From Marinobacterium nitratireducens (GTDB lineage: Bacteria > Pseudomonadota > Gammaproteobacteria > Pseudomonadales > Balneatricaceae), in assembly GCF_014645375.1 (NCBI RefSeq), contig NZ_BMLT01000001.1, positions 492,835 through 556,834 on the forward strand: a stretch of DNA of 64,000 nt. The letters are read 5' to 3'. A program made the translations under genes and the position numbers. Below the pieces are notes generated by a model that saw only the letters and a program-made list of their open reading frames with translations, did not search any database and had not been told where the DNA came from. Numbering within the stretch: the stretch's first letter is position 1; each line of letters opens with the position of its first letter. This document shows positions 1 to 9,731 of the stretch, piece by piece.

Positions 1-1
1 C

Positions 2-73
2 CGGGGCGTCTATCGCGGCGCGGAAGCGCTGATGTTCGACCCGGGCTCGGACTTATGTAAGGTTCTAGGTTAG
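2..73 (+). CDS. C-terminal end of an upstream gene (partial)
   Basis: An open frame runs from the window edge to a TAG at 71-73 and would encode about 23 residues ending DLCKVLG. It stops about 35 bases before the response regulator. The piece is too short to identify, and another frame could be the real one. It is reported only because the edge appears to cut a gene. Confidence 0.3.
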   Translation, partial: RGVYRGAEALMFDPGSDLCKVLG

Positions 74-108
74 ATTGATTTATTAAAGTTCTGAATTATG
101 GGCCTTTT

Positions 109-774
109 ATGAGCGAAATTCGGGTGCTACTCGTTGACGACCATGCCGTGGTGCGGGATGGTTTTCAGCGCATACTGGAGTCGGATGAGCGTATTCGCAT
201 CATCGACAGCGCGAGCAACGGGCAGGAAGCCTTCGAGAAGTTTCGCACCTCCGAGCCCGATGTTGTGGTGCTGGACCTGACCATGCCGAATCACGATGGC
301 GACCTTGACGGGTCCAGCATTTCAGGGGGCATGGAGGCCATCCGGCGGATTCTGGCCTACGACGGAAAGGCCCGCGTACTGGTGCTCAGCGGCTGCGAAA
401 CCAGGCCCTATCCAACCCAGGTGGTCGGCATCGGCGTCAGGGGGTATCTGACCAAGCACTGCGCGCCCGCGGAGCTGATCGAGGCGGTGGTGCGCATCGA
501 CAGCGGCGACAGTTACTACTCGCCGGTTATCCAGGAGCAGCTCGATCACCCGGAAAGCTGCGACGCATCGCCGGTCAACGTACTCAGCCCCCGGGAGCTG
601 CAGATTTTCGTGCTGCTGGCGGAAGGCCTCCCGGTGAGTCGTGTGGCCGATCAGATGTTCCTGAGCCCCAAAACCGTGCATGCGCACCGCTCCAACATCA
701 AGCGCAAGCTGGCGCTGCAGAGCAACTCCGAGATCGTTCACCTGGCATTGCGCCATGGTTTGATCGACCCCTGA
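109..774 (+). CDS. LuxR/NarL-family response regulator
   Basis: Two-component response regulator of 221 residues. The receiver domain (about residues 3-125) has the acidic pair D10/D11, phospho-acceptor D56 in VVVLDLTMP, S94 and conserved K116. A LuxR-type helix-turn-helix follows (about 155-215), starting LSPREL and containing SPKTVHAHRSNIKRKL. Phosphorylation at D56 should control DNA binding. The domain order matches the GacA/UvrY/NarL group. The receiver has a small insert after the phosphorylation loop (residues 61-74, rich in D, G and S). No histidine kinase is visible next to it, so the input signal is unknown. The family call is firm; the specific regulon is not. Confidence 0.93.
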   Translation: MSEIRVLLVDDHAVVRDGFQRILESDERIRIIDSASNGQEAFEKFRTSEPDVVVLDLTMPNHDGDLDGSSISGGMEAIRRILAYDGKARVLVLSGCETRPYPTQVVGIGVRGYLTKHCAPAELIEAVVRIDSGDSYYSPVIQEQLDHPESCDASPVNVLSPRELQIFVLLAEGLPVSRVADQMFLSPKTVHAHRSNIKRKLALQSNSEIVHLALRHGLIDP

Positions 775-894
775 GAACCCAAACCACGCCGACGTTGTCC
801 ATACTGTAGTCTGAGAAGGCAGTCGCCGGCGCGCGACGCTTCTCGGCGTGGCAATGCCCGGTGCCATTTATCCGGCCCACATCAGGACAAGCGA

Positions 895-1176
895 ATGCAT
901 GAAATGGAAGCCTCCAGCGAAATGCTGCTGGAAAGCCATTTTATCTGGCATGAAATACGGGTTGGCGACCTGATCAGCCTGGAAGCCAATCTCGAAGACA
1001 AGGGCGAGGTGCTGCTGCATCGCGACAAGCCGTACCAGGTGCTGTCGAAGCTCGACCTGGCGCCCGGCAATCAGGTGTTTGTGGTGCAGTCCGACATCAC
1101 CGGCGACCTGGTATACGTGCATCCTTTTCTCGTCGCCAGCTACGACAACAGCCACGAGCCCTCACCATTGATGTGA
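895..1176 (+). CDS. Conserved-looking hypothetical protein, 93 aa
   Basis: Small acidic protein without signal peptide or membrane segment, following the response regulator on the same strand after a 120-base gap. The ATG at 895 gives MHEMEASSEM; a second ATG three codons on is possible. The predicted strand-rich middle (GEVLLHRDKPYQVLSKL) would suit a small beta fold. I do not recognise the family. Codon use matches the GC-rich neighbours, which supports a real gene. No function is assigned. Confidence 0.6.
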   Translation: MHEMEASSEMLLESHFIWHEIRVGDLISLEANLEDKGEVLLHRDKPYQVLSKLDLAPGNQVFVVQSDITGDLVYVHPFLVASYDNSHEPSPLM

Positions 1177-1325
1177 GTGGGATGACGTTGGAGTCACCAC
1201 TCACCACTCACCATAACCACATGACGCAATTGCTGAACGGCAGGTCGCTCAGGGGCGCCCGAGCAGGGGCCCGGCCATGGTAGTCTCGGCGAACATTTTA
1301 TCCCAACCGCACACGGAGCCACGGC

Positions 1326-1733
1326 ATGCATGACGCTACCCGTCAGCTGATTCACGACTACTACGCGGCGTTCAACGCCGGTGACATGGACCGCTTTCTC
1401 GATCTTCTTACCGACGACGTCGTGCACGATATCAATCAGGGTGGCCGGGAAGTCGGCCGCGAAGCGTTCGCCGCTTTCATGACCCGGATGAACGACAGTT
1501 ACCGCGAGCAACTGGTCGATATCGAGGTTATGGTCAACGACGACGGCACTCGCGCGGCGGCGGAGTTCGTGGTGCTGGGCAGCTACCTGAAATCGGACCC
1601 GGGCCTGCCCCCGGCGCGGGGGCAGCAATACCGCCTGCCAGCCGGTGCCTTCTTCGAGCTGCGTGACGGCAAGGTCGCCCGAATCAGCAACTACTACAAC
1701 CTCGAGGACTGGATCCAACAGGTCAGCGCCTGA
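1326..1733 (+). CDS. SnoaL-like / NTF2-fold protein
   Basis: A 135-residue single-domain protein of the SnoaL/ketosteroid-isomerase-like NTF2 superfamily. The signature is the N-terminal helix and turn LIHDYYAAFNAGDMDRFLDLLTDD, then a beta-rich half ending in FFELRDGKVARISNYYNLEDW, typical of SnoaL-like proteins. Such proteins bind or isomerise small hydrophobic molecules, but the substrate cannot be read from sequence. The start ATG at 1326 directly follows a second ATG at 1322 in another frame. It lies 67 bases before the helicase gene and may be co-transcribed with it. The fold call is good; the function is open. Confidence 0.8.
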   Translation: MHDATRQLIHDYYAAFNAGDMDRFLDLLTDDVVHDINQGGREVGREAFAAFMTRMNDSYREQLVDIEVMVNDDGTRAAAEFVVLGSYLKSDPGLPPARGQQYRLPAGAFFELRDGKVARISNYYNLEDWIQQVSA

Positions 1734-1800
1734 GGTTGCGTTCTGCCGCCCGAAGCCCTATAACGTTCCCAGCCCCGCTCACGGAAGCGCGGGCCGATCC

Positions 1801-3876
1801 ATGAACGCCAGGGAGCGCGGCAGCCATTTGACCACTTCCAAACCCACCGCACGCATCAGCAGCCTGTTCGGACGGCGCCGGCTCGAACTCTGTAGCGACG
1901 GTCTGCGTATTCTCGACGCTGACAGCCGGCTGATCTCCTGGACCGAGCTGGCGCGTCAGGCGCAACTGGAGCCCGGGCTGCTGTTCAGGCACCTGAGACT
2001 GACGGGTGGCGATACGCGTCTGAACTGGCTGCCGCGCTGGCGCAGGCGCTTCTGGCGCCTGTATCGCCAGCAATTGCAGCTGCATTGCCGGCCGCTAATG
2101 GAGCGGGAGCTGCAGCATATCGAATCCGAACTGCAGCGGGTATATCCGCGCCAATCCCGCTGGCGGGCGCTCAGCGGTCGGGCGCAACAGGTGCTGCAAC
2201 GCTTTCACGACCTCCCGTTCGACGACGATCCGCTGCTGCGACGCCTGCGCCTTGTCGCCGCGGCGGACGAGGGCCTGCTGGCGCGCTACCGGGAACACTT
2301 TGTCGAACAGCGCCAGAATCAGTTCCGCGATATTTTTGAAAAGGTTGAACGTCAGCCGCTGACCGAAGCGCAGCAGCGCGCCTGTATCGTCGATGATGAT
2401 CGCAACCTGGTGCTGGCCGGCGCCGGCAGCGGCAAGACCAGCACCCTTATCGCCCGTACCGCCTATCTGGTCGCCAGCGGCCAGGCCAGACCCGACGAGA
2501 TCTTGCTGCTGGCCTATGGCCGGGAAGCCGCAAGGGAGATGCGCGAGAGGTTGCAGCAGCGCCTGGGTATCGATGTCCCCGCCACGACTTTTCATGCGCT
2601 GGGCCAGCGCATCATCAAGACCGTCGACGGGGAAAGACCGGCTATCAGCAACCTCGCGTCCGAGGGGAGGGCGCTGGACCGCTGGGTTGCCGCGCAACTG
2701 GAAACGCTGCTCGTTGATCCGGGGTTCTGCCGCGATCTTGCGCATTACTGCAAGCATTTCCGCCGGCCGGCGGTCGATCTCGATGGCGTCGAAGAGCCTG
2801 AGGCGCTGCGTGCCCTGCTGAGCAAAACCCGGGTGCTGGACAGCCTTGCCGTACTGCTGACTCAGGCGCTGCGTCGCTATCGTACCGCCGCGCTGGACAG
2901 AGCGGCGCTCGAGGCAAGACTGGCTCAGAGTCCGCAACCGGACCATGCCCGGGCCACTATGGCGCTGCTGGAGCCATTGCTCGAGCGCTACAGCGATGCG
3001 CTCGCGGCCAGCGGAGAAATCGATTTCGACGACATGATTCGGCTCGCCTGCCAGGCCCTCGTGCAGGGGCGGTTCAGGCCGCGCTGGCGCTTTATCCTGG
3101 TCGACGAATTCCAGGATCTGTCAGCACCGCGCGCCGATCTGATCAGGGCACTGCTCGGCGCGGTGCCGGACGCGTCACTGTTCGCGGTGGGCGATGACTG
3201 GCAGTCGATCTATCGCTTCAGCGGCAGTGACCTGCGCCTGACAACCGATTTCGCCGCCTGTTTCGGCCCGGCGACCCTGAGTGCGCTGGACCTGACCTTT
3301 CGCTTCAACGACCGTATCAACGAGGTGGCCTCCGGCTTCGTGCTGCGCAATCCGTCCCAGCTTCCGAAAACACTGGCGACCCTCCGACACAGCGATGCGC
3401 CTGCGGTGACGCTGGTCGGCCATGTACGTGGCGAGGAGGATGCAGCGCTGACCGGGCTGCTCGGGGCACTGGCCCGCGAAGCGGCGCCGCAATCGAGGGT
3501 ATTGCTGCTGTCGCGTCACCGTTTCCGTCTGCCGGAAGCCGACCGCCTGGCGATGCTCGCCCGCAGCTGTTCCGGGCTGCAGCTGGAGGCGCAGACCTGC
3601 CACGGCGCCAAAGGCCGGGAGGCCGATTACGTCATACTGCTGGGGCTCGATCAGGGCACCTGGGGCTTTCCCCAGGCGCAGTCCGAACAACCGTTGCTCG
3701 AGGCGTTGCTGGCACCGGCGGACCGCTTCGAGCACGCCGAGGAGCGCCGGCTGTTCTACGTCGCTCTGACGCGGGCAAGGTCGCATGTCTATCTGCTGTG
3801 CGATCGCGCCGCGCCGTCGGTCTTTGCCCGCGAACTGCTCGAGCAGGGGTATCCGGTCAATCGCGAAGGACTTTAG
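1801..3876 (+). CDS. helD: DNA helicase IV, UvrD/Rep superfamily 1
   Basis: ATP-dependent 3'-5' DNA helicase of superfamily 1A. With the ATG at 1801 it is 691 residues, close to E. coli HelD (684). The frame extends upstream to 1645, but that would overlap the preceding gene. Visible motifs are Walker A AGAGSGKT (residues 206-213), motif Ia region ILLLAYGREAAREM, TFHALGQRII, Walker B DEFQD (435-439), GDDWQSIYRFSGSD, and the C-terminal ALTRAR. The N-terminal 190 residues lack helicase motifs and match the HelD-specific N-terminal region (MERELQHIE, then EQRQNQFRDIF before the 2A core). HelD acts in recombination and repair. Assignment is strong at family level and good for HelD. Confidence 0.9.
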   Translation: MNARERGSHLTTSKPTARISSLFGRRRLELCSDGLRILDADSRLISWTELARQAQLEPGLLFRHLRLTGGDTRLNWLPRWRRRFWRLYRQQLQLHCRPLMERELQHIESELQRVYPRQSRWRALSGRAQQVLQRFHDLPFDDDPLLRRLRLVAAADEGLLARYREHFVEQRQNQFRDIFEKVERQPLTEAQQRACIVDDDRNLVLAGAGSGKTSTLIARTAYLVASGQARPDEILLLAYGREAAREMRERLQQRLGIDVPATTFHALGQRIIKTVDGERPAISNLASEGRALDRWVAAQLETLLVDPGFCRDLAHYCKHFRRPAVDLDGVEEPEALRALLSKTRVLDSLAVLLTQALRRYRTAALDRAALEARLAQSPQPDHARATMALLEPLLERYSDALAASGEIDFDDMIRLACQALVQGRFRPRWRFILVDEFQDLSAPRADLIRALLGAVPDASLFAVGDDWQSIYRFSGSDLRLTTDFAACFGPATLSALDLTFRFNDRINEVASGFVLRNPSQLPKTLATLRHSDAPAVTLVGHVRGEEDAALTGLLGALAREAAPQSRVLLLSRHRFRLPEADRLAMLARSCSGLQLEAQTCHGAKGREADYVILLGLDQGTWGFPQAQSEQPLLEALLAPADRFEHAEERRLFYVALTRARSHVYLLCDRAAPSVFARELLEQGYPVNREGL

Positions 3877-4144
3877 CCAGGCTTTGCAGGACCGGCGCCC
3901 CGCCGGGAAAAGGTTCCCGGGGTGCCGGATTGAACCGCCGCGGCGCGGTGCCTCTTGAGATTCATTGCGCGCCCAGACCATCCTGCCGGGGAATCAATTC
4001 GGCATTTGCCAACTCTAACGGCTGCACTGGCGAATCGTACGGATTCGTACAAAAATGAAGGAATACTGAGGTTACAGGAAGTACGTCCCGATGAATCACT
4101 GGTCAGGGCGCAGTCGACGGCGCAGGAGACCAGGGAGGTGGACC

Positions 4145-5044
4145 ATGAACCCTGTTTGGGCGGCGCTGCTTGTCTGCTGCCTGATTACCACTCCAAAAGC
4201 GCTGGCCGAACTCCCGGTACAGCCCCCCGGTGCGGGCATTCACCCGCTGTGCTTCGTGCAGCTTTTTGCGGCGCTCAGAACCGAGGACCCGTTTCAGCCG
4301 GTGGCCTGCGATTCGCTGCCCGGCGGGCAGCCGGTCGAGATTTTGCCCGGCCAGGACGCCGCCGATCTGACCTATTCCTCGGAAATTTTCGGTGAAACCG
4401 GACGGACACGGGGCTTCGTCGCCTACACCGTCGCGGGACACTGGCCGAGCAGTAACAACGACAACCAGTGGACACTGTTCGAAGTCACCACCAACTACGG
4501 CGACGTCGGTCTTTACAGTTCTATCTGGCTGCTGATGCAGCCGGGCGATCGGCAGATTGTCGAGCCGTTGCTATACCTGCCCGGCGGCGATCGCTGCAAT
4601 GACGGCGGGTTGCTGGTGTCGGAAGTGGCTTCGGACCGGCTGATTTTCATGTCGGCGGCGACGCCGTTTCGTCTGCTCAACCCCACCACCGATACGGACT
4701 GGCATCTGATCTCTCTGGGGCCTGGCGGTGAGCCGCGGCTCGAGAAAGGTCCGTTCATGGGCTGGCAGCCGGGCCGCGATGTCAGCGACGCGGCGACCGC
4801 CTGCGCCGGCCGGCTGGTCAAGTCCTACAACTTCAAGACCGATCGCCTCGATGTGCTGGGCGTGCATATCGACCGCCAGGCATTCCTCGATGCCCGCCAG
4901 GGCAGCAGGCAGGCCTGCATCAACGAGTGGCTCAAGCGCCAGCCCTTCGAACGCGCCGGTGCGCTCGAAGGACGCGTGCTGGACGTCGACCTCGATACCT
5001 GGAGCGAGATGCTGTCGAGCCTCGGCAGCGAATGCTCGGGCTGA
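4145..5044 (+). CDS. Secreted protein of unknown function
   Basis: A 299-residue protein with a clear Sec signal peptide (residues 1-21, hydrophobic ALLVCCLITTP and cleavage after ALA). The ATG at 4145 is chosen because AGGGAGGTGG lies just upstream; an earlier in-frame ATG at 4091 would put a basic 18-residue extension before the signal. The mature part is aromatic and Cys-containing (CFVQLF, RCNDGG, ACAGR, ECSG), which suggests disulfides in the periplasm. I do not recognise a domain. It is convergent with puuB, 9 bases apart. Confidence 0.72.
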   Translation: MNPVWAALLVCCLITTPKALAELPVQPPGAGIHPLCFVQLFAALRTEDPFQPVACDSLPGGQPVEILPGQDAADLTYSSEIFGETGRTRGFVAYTVAGHWPSSNNDNQWTLFEVTTNYGDVGLYSSIWLLMQPGDRQIVEPLLYLPGGDRCNDGGLLVSEVASDRLIFMSAATPFRLLNPTTDTDWHLISLGPGGEPRLEKGPFMGWQPGRDVSDAATACAGRLVKSYNFKTDRLDVLGVHIDRQAFLDARQGSRQACINEWLKRQPFERAGALEGRVLDVDLDTWSEMLSSLGSECSG

Positions 5045-5053
5045 GGAGAGCGG

Positions 5054-6334
5054 TCAGATTCCCAGTCGGTCGCGCAGGCTGTAGAACCAGGCGCCCATCG
5101 CGGTCAGGGGCACCCTGAACATACGTCCTCCCGGGAAAGGCATCTGCGGCAACCCGGCGAAAACGTCGAAACGTTCCGCCTGTCCGCTGATCGCCTCGCT
5201 GATCAGGCGCCCGGCCAGATGGGTACTGGCGATGCCGTGACCGCTGTAGCCCTGTGCGTAGTAGATATTGCTGCCGATACGGCCGAACTGGGGCAGGCGC
5301 ATCAGCGTCAGCAGGAAGTTGCCGGTCCAGGCATAGTCCACTTTCACCCCCTGGAGCTCCGGGAAAGTCTTGAGCATGTTGGGTCGGATCAGATCCTCGA
5401 TTCGGCTTGGATCCCGGGCGCCATAGGTCACGCCGCCGCCGTAAATCAGCCGGCCGTCGCCGGACAGGCGGAAATAGTCCAGCAGGTAGTTGCAGTCCTC
5501 GACGCAGTTGTCCCTGGGCAGCAGAGAGCGCTGAGTCTCCGGCGACAGCGGTTCGGTGGTGATGACCTGGGTGCCGCAGGGCATCGACCGCGAGGCCAGT
5601 TGCGGAATCAGCCCGCCAAGGTAGGCGTTGCCGGCCACCACGACGAAGTCCGCCGTGACGCTGCCGTTGGCGGTGTGCAGGCGCACCTTGTCGCCTTCCT
5701 CGACCCGCTCGACGGCGGAATCCTCGTAAATGACGCCACCGAGGCTTTCCAGTGCCGCCGCTTCGCCGAGCACCAGGTTGAGAGGATGGAAGTGGCCGCC
5801 ACTGTGGTCGATCAGACCGCCGACGTAGCGGTTGGTGCCGACCCGGCCGCGGATCCCGGTTTCATCGAGCAGCTCCAGCTGTTCGTGACCGTGGGCTTCC
5901 CACAGTCGCTTCTTGGCTTCCAGCTCCCGCATCTGCTTATCGGTGCAGGCGGCGAAGATACCGCCGTCCTTGAGATCGCACTGAATGTCGTAACGGGCGA
6001 CGAAATCGCGAATGACCCGACCGCCCTCGAACGCCATCTGCCCCATGGCGCGGGCGGTATCGCTGCCGTAATGCTGCTCGATGAAGTCGAGATCGCGGCT
6101 GTAGCTGTGCACGATCTGGCCGCCGTTGCGACCGGATGCGCCAAAGCCGATCCGGTTGGCCTCCAGCACGCGCACACGGTAGCCTTTTTGCGCCAGGTGC
6201 AGCGCACTGGAAAGTCCGGTGAAGCCTGCCCCGATTACACAGACGTCGGCGCTTTCGTGGCCCGTCAGCGCCGGACGCAGCCGGGTGTCGTTGGCGGAAG
6301 CGGCATAGTAGGAAGAGGTATGTTGCGTTGTCAT
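5054..6334 (-). CDS. puuB: Gamma-glutamylputrescine oxidase
   Basis: FAD-dependent amine oxidase of the DAO family, 426 residues, the length of E. coli PuuB. It oxidises gamma-glutamyl-putrescine to the gamma-glutamyl aminoaldehyde, the second step of the Puu pathway. Close matches to PuuB can be recognised along the whole chain: the start HTSSYYAASAN, the dinucleotide fold VIGAGFTGLSSALHL (GxGxxG at 35-40), GFGASGRNGGQ, DHSGGHFHPLNL, RSMPCGTQVITTE, VEDCNYLLDYFRL, YSGHGIASTHLAGRL and the end YSLRDRLGI. It is transcribed with the antiporter and puuA on the minus strand. Confidence is high. Confidence 0.95.
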   Translation of the reverse strand: MTTQHTSSYYAASANDTRLRPALTGHESADVCVIGAGFTGLSSALHLAQKGYRVRVLEANRIGFGASGRNGGQIVHSYSRDLDFIEQHYGSDTARAMGQMAFEGGRVIRDFVARYDIQCDLKDGGIFAACTDKQMRELEAKKRLWEAHGHEQLELLDETGIRGRVGTNRYVGGLIDHSGGHFHPLNLVLGEAAALESLGGVIYEDSAVERVEEGDKVRLHTANGSVTADFVVVAGNAYLGGLIPQLASRSMPCGTQVITTEPLSPETQRSLLPRDNCVEDCNYLLDYFRLSGDGRLIYGGGVTYGARDPSRIEDLIRPNMLKTFPELQGVKVDYAWTGNFLLTLMRLPQFGRIGSNIYYAQGYSGHGIASTHLAGRLISEAISGQAERFDVFAGLPQMPFPGGRMFRVPLTAMGAWFYSLRDRLGI

Positions 6335-6398
6335 CTTGAGTCTCGCCGGCAGCCCCGGAGGGCTGCCTCTTGAAATTGGAACTTGTGGATCGTCAGGC

Positions 6399-7865
6399 CT
6401 ACGCGAAGCCCAGTATCAGAAAGCTCGCGATCGCAAGTACGCCGCCGAGCAATGCGTACGGCAACTGGGTGATGGCATGGCCCATGGTGGTGCAGCCGGA
6501 CCCCTGGGAGGACAGCACCGTCGAGTCGCTGAAGAAGCAGGCGTGACTGCCGAAAGCAGAAGCCGACAGCAGTGCGCCGACGGTCAGCGGCATCGAGATA
6601 TCGAGGCTCTGCGCCAGCGGTATCACGATCGGCAGGGAGACCACGAATACGCCCCAGCTGGAACCGGTGGCGAACACCACCGCTGCCATCAGGGTGAAGA
6701 CCATGGCCGGCAGCAGCTCGGGGGACAGGTAGGGCGTCACCGACTCGATGATATAGGCGGTCATGCCCAGCTGGTCGTTGATTTCCTTGACCATGAAACC
6801 CGCGGCGACGACCGCGATCGGATACAGCATTACCTTGAAGCCATCCAGCATCGCATCGACCATCTGACCCAGGCTCTGAAGCCGCTGCCAGTAGTACAGC
6901 ACCATGGTGAACAGCGACGCCACCAGCGCGCCCTTGAGCAGGTCGATCTCATAGTAGACGCTGGCGCCTACCAGCACGGCCATCGGCAGCAGGAAATTCA
7001 GCAGTCCGCGCAGTGCCGAGGTACGGGGCATCTGCCGGGTATCGAAGCCGTCCTGCGCTACGCCATCCGGAATCGTCTGACCGTTGCGCGCGCGCCGCTC
7101 GGCCGCCTTCATCGGGCCGATATCCGGTATCAGCCCCATCACCACCAGCCAGACGATCAGCAGCGCCGCCCAGCCATACGCCATGTACGGAATCGCATCG
7201 ATATACAGCGACATGCCGCCACCCTCGGACACCGCATTGTTTTCCTCCAGCAGCGCGGCGAAGTAGACGGCCCAGGTCGAGACCGGTACCAGAATGCACA
7301 CGGGAGCGGCGGTTGAGTCGACGACGTAGGCGAGCTTTTCGCGCGAGATGCGGTAGCGGTCGGTAAGGTTTTTCATCGATGCCGATACCGCCAGCGAATT
7401 GAGATAGTCATCGATGAACACCAGCAGGCCAAGCGCCGTGGTGCAGAGCAATGTCTGGCGGCCACTCTTGAGACGGCGTACCAGCAGCCCGCTGAAGCTC
7501 AGCACACTGCCGCCGCGCTCGAGCATATTGATGAGCCCGCCCATCATGCCGCAGACGAGAATGATCCAGGCGATGGTCTCGTCCATCATCACGCCCATTG
7601 AAAGGTCGCCAAGCCCCTGGATCAGATTGGACGGGTCGATCAGCAGCAGTCCGGCCACGACTCCGGTCAGTATCGATTCCAGCGGGCGCTTGCTGATGAT
7701 CGCAACGATCAGAATCAACAGCGAGGGCAACAGGCTGATGGCGCCGTAGCCGTCATCGGCGGGGTGTTGCAGTGAGATATAACCGAAGCCCAGGGCCAGC
7801 AGGGCGCAGCAGAGCACCGGTTTCCATCGGGTGCTGCCGGTCAGCGCCATGGTAGTCGTTGTCAT
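6399..7865 (-). CDS. NhaC-type Na+/H+ antiporter, possible putrescine/amino-acid exchanger
   Basis: Inner-membrane protein of 488 residues with about 11-12 hydrophobic segments and the NhaC/ion-transporter signatures VFIDDYLNSLAV, TGSSWGVFVVSLPI and SASAFGSHACFFSDSTVLS. The family exchanges cations or charged metabolites for H+ or Na+. It sits between puuB and puuA on the same strand (65 bases from puuB, 119 from puuA), where E. coli instead has the unrelated importer PuuP. The context suggests transport of putrescine or a product such as GABA, but that is inference. The family call is firm; the substrate is unknown. Confidence 0.85.
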   Translation of the reverse strand: MTTTTMALTGSTRWKPVLCCALLALGFGYISLQHPADDGYGAISLLPSLLILIVAIISKRPLESILTGVVAGLLLIDPSNLIQGLGDLSMGVMMDETIAWIILVCGMMGGLINMLERGGSVLSFSGLLVRRLKSGRQTLLCTTALGLLVFIDDYLNSLAVSASMKNLTDRYRISREKLAYVVDSTAAPVCILVPVSTWAVYFAALLEENNAVSEGGGMSLYIDAIPYMAYGWAALLIVWLVVMGLIPDIGPMKAAERRARNGQTIPDGVAQDGFDTRQMPRTSALRGLLNFLLPMAVLVGASVYYEIDLLKGALVASLFTMVLYYWQRLQSLGQMVDAMLDGFKVMLYPIAVVAAGFMVKEINDQLGMTAYIIESVTPYLSPELLPAMVFTLMAAVVFATGSSWGVFVVSLPIVIPLAQSLDISMPLTVGALLSASAFGSHACFFSDSTVLSSQGSGCTTMGHAITQLPYALLGGVLAIASFLILGFA

Positions 7866-7983
7866 TGTCTTGCGTACTCCAGCTCTTTTATTGTTGGTAT
7901 GCCTCCGGGCGGCAGCTGGCGCCCGGAGCAGGTGCAGACAGTCGGAAACCCCGGCGGACGTCAGTGGCGTCCGCCGCTGCCGG

Positions 7984-9342
7984 TCAGAGCGTCGACAGGT
8001 ACCACTGGGTTTCCAGCTCGCTGACGTGGCGTTCGAACCGGCTCAGTTCGTCGGCCTTGCAGGCGTCGTAAAGATCGACGAAGTCGCGGCCGAGGTAGCT
8101 CGCCAGCGCCTCGTTCGCGCGGAAGGCTTCCAGCGCCTCCGACATTCGGATCGGCAGGCCGATCTCCTCGTCGGCGAAGGCGTTGCCCTCGGTCTCCGGC
8201 CCCGGCCGGCACTCGTTTTCCAGGCCGTAATGGATACCGGCCAGCAATGCCGCCATCACCAGGTAAGGGTTGGCGTCGGCGCCGGAGACGCGGTGCTCGA
8301 TGCGGGTGGCTTCTTCCGGGCCTGCCGGAATACGTACCGCCACGGTACGGTTGTCGTAGCCCCAGTTAGGTGCGATAGGCACGTAGTAGCCCGGCTGCAG
8401 GCGGCGATAGGAATTGACGTTGGGGCAGAACAGCGCGACCGAGGCCGGCATCAGCGCCAGCAGACCGCCCACGGCCTGCTCGAGCAGGCGCTGATGCGCC
8501 GCGAACACATTCTTGCCGTTGTCGTCGACCAGGCTGATATGGATGTGCATGCCGTTGCCGGCCTCTTCCTCGTATGGTTTGGCCATGAACGAGGCTTCCA
8601 TGCCGTGCTTGTCGGCTACGGCCTTGATGACGCGCTTGAGCAGCAGGGCGTTGTCGCAGGCGGCAATCGGATCGTCCTGATGCTTGAGGTTGATCTCGAA
8701 CTGCCCCGGCGCGTTTTCGGCCACGGCGGTATCGGCCGGAATGCCCTGGGCGGCGGTATATTCTGCGATTTCTTCAAGCAGATTCGCGTAGTCGTCCAGG
8801 TTGTTGATCGAATACACCTGGGTATGCTCGTCACGCTTGCCGCTTTTCGGTGACAGCGGCGGCTGGGGGCGGCCGTCGGCGTCGCGCTGCTGGTCGAGCA
8901 GATAGAATTCAAGCTCCACCGCCACCACCGGCTTGTAACCCAGGGCGTCAAATTTTTTCAACACCCGCGCAAGCACGTGGCGCGGGTCGCCGAAGAACGG
9001 CGAACCGTCCTCCTCGTACATGTGCATCATCAACTGTGCCATCGGGCGGCGCTGCCAGGGCGCGATCTTCAGGGTGCCGGGCTCGGGATGGCAGGGAAAA
9101 TCCGGCTCGCCGATCTCCAGGCCCAGGCCGCAGCTTTCGACGGTGGAACCTGTGATATCGAGGGAAAACAGGGAGGCGGGCAGGTTAACGCCGTGGGCAT
9201 AGGCCTTGCTCAGGCTGTCGCGTTCGATTCGCTTGCCGCGTATGACACCGTTCAGGTCGGGGATCAGCAGGTCTACGGCTTCGACTTCGGGGTGTTCGCT
9301 TAAAAAAAGCTCGGCTTCATTGTTATGCATCTGGGAAGACAT
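7984..9342 (-). CDS. puuA: Gamma-glutamylputrescine synthetase (glutamine synthetase family)
   Basis: ATP-dependent ligase of the glutamine synthetase superfamily, 452 residues. PuuA joins glutamate to putrescine, the first step of the gamma-glutamylated putrescine pathway. GS hallmarks visible are the beta-grasp N-terminus with VDLLIPDLNGVIRGKRI, VELEFYLLD (metal-binding Glu), APGQFEINLKH, the ATP-binding GNGMHIHISL, and IPAGPEEATRIEHRVSGAD with the catalytic Arg region. The short GS III/PuuA-like form and the adjoining puuB and puuR homologues favour puuA over glnA. The start ATG at 9342 has AAGGAC upstream. The cluster lacks puuC and puuD in this window. Confidence 0.92.
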   Translation of the reverse strand: MSSQMHNNEAELFLSEHPEVEAVDLLIPDLNGVIRGKRIERDSLSKAYAHGVNLPASLFSLDITGSTVESCGLGLEIGEPDFPCHPEPGTLKIAPWQRRPMAQLMMHMYEEDGSPFFGDPRHVLARVLKKFDALGYKPVVAVELEFYLLDQQRDADGRPQPPLSPKSGKRDEHTQVYSINNLDDYANLLEEIAEYTAAQGIPADTAVAENAPGQFEINLKHQDDPIAACDNALLLKRVIKAVADKHGMEASFMAKPYEEEAGNGMHIHISLVDDNGKNVFAAHQRLLEQAVGGLLALMPASVALFCPNVNSYRRLQPGYYVPIAPNWGYDNRTVAVRIPAGPEEATRIEHRVSGADANPYLVMAALLAGIHYGLENECRPGPETEGNAFADEEIGLPIRMSEALEAFRANEALASYLGRDFVDLYDACKADELSRFERHVSELETQWYLSTL

Positions 9343-9731
9343 GGTCTTGTCCTTGGTTTTTTTTCTAACGTCAAAGACGCTGGTGCGGCCAACATCGGCC
9401 TAATTGCGTGTTTGTTATATCGAACAGTTTAGGCGTGAGCTTTCCCGGGGGTCAACCCCGTAATGATCAAATAAAACAACATAAATGCGCCCATTTACCC
9501 CCATGTAGGTATTTATGATTTTATATTCCACACAGATCCGCCTTGACCGGCACCATGTCGGATCACAGGCTGCCCCTGGCGCACCGATATGTCGCGAAAT
9601 ACTGATCACATGAGCGGCCACTCTGCGCATTTCGGGCTCCTGTTCGCGTTTTGCCGATCATGTCTTGATGTTATAGTGATCCGCGGCGTCACACGGACGA
9701 TCAATATTCTCAACGCAGCAGGAGTTGCAGT
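9343..9731. other. Divergent intergenic region between puuA and puuR
   Basis: This 389-base stretch separates the minus-strand catabolic genes from the plus-strand regulator and must carry both promoters. It is more AT-rich than its flanks, with ATGATCAAATAAAACAACAT near 9462 and TTGATGTTATAGTGATCC near 9665. Short GATCAA/GATCAATA motifs recur at 9465 and 9700 and could belong to PuuR operators, but I cannot define a consensus. No gene is seen in it. Confidence 0.4.

Noticed and set aside
5219-6373. Plus-strand frame opposite puuB
   Set aside because: puuB matches its family along its full length on the other strand.
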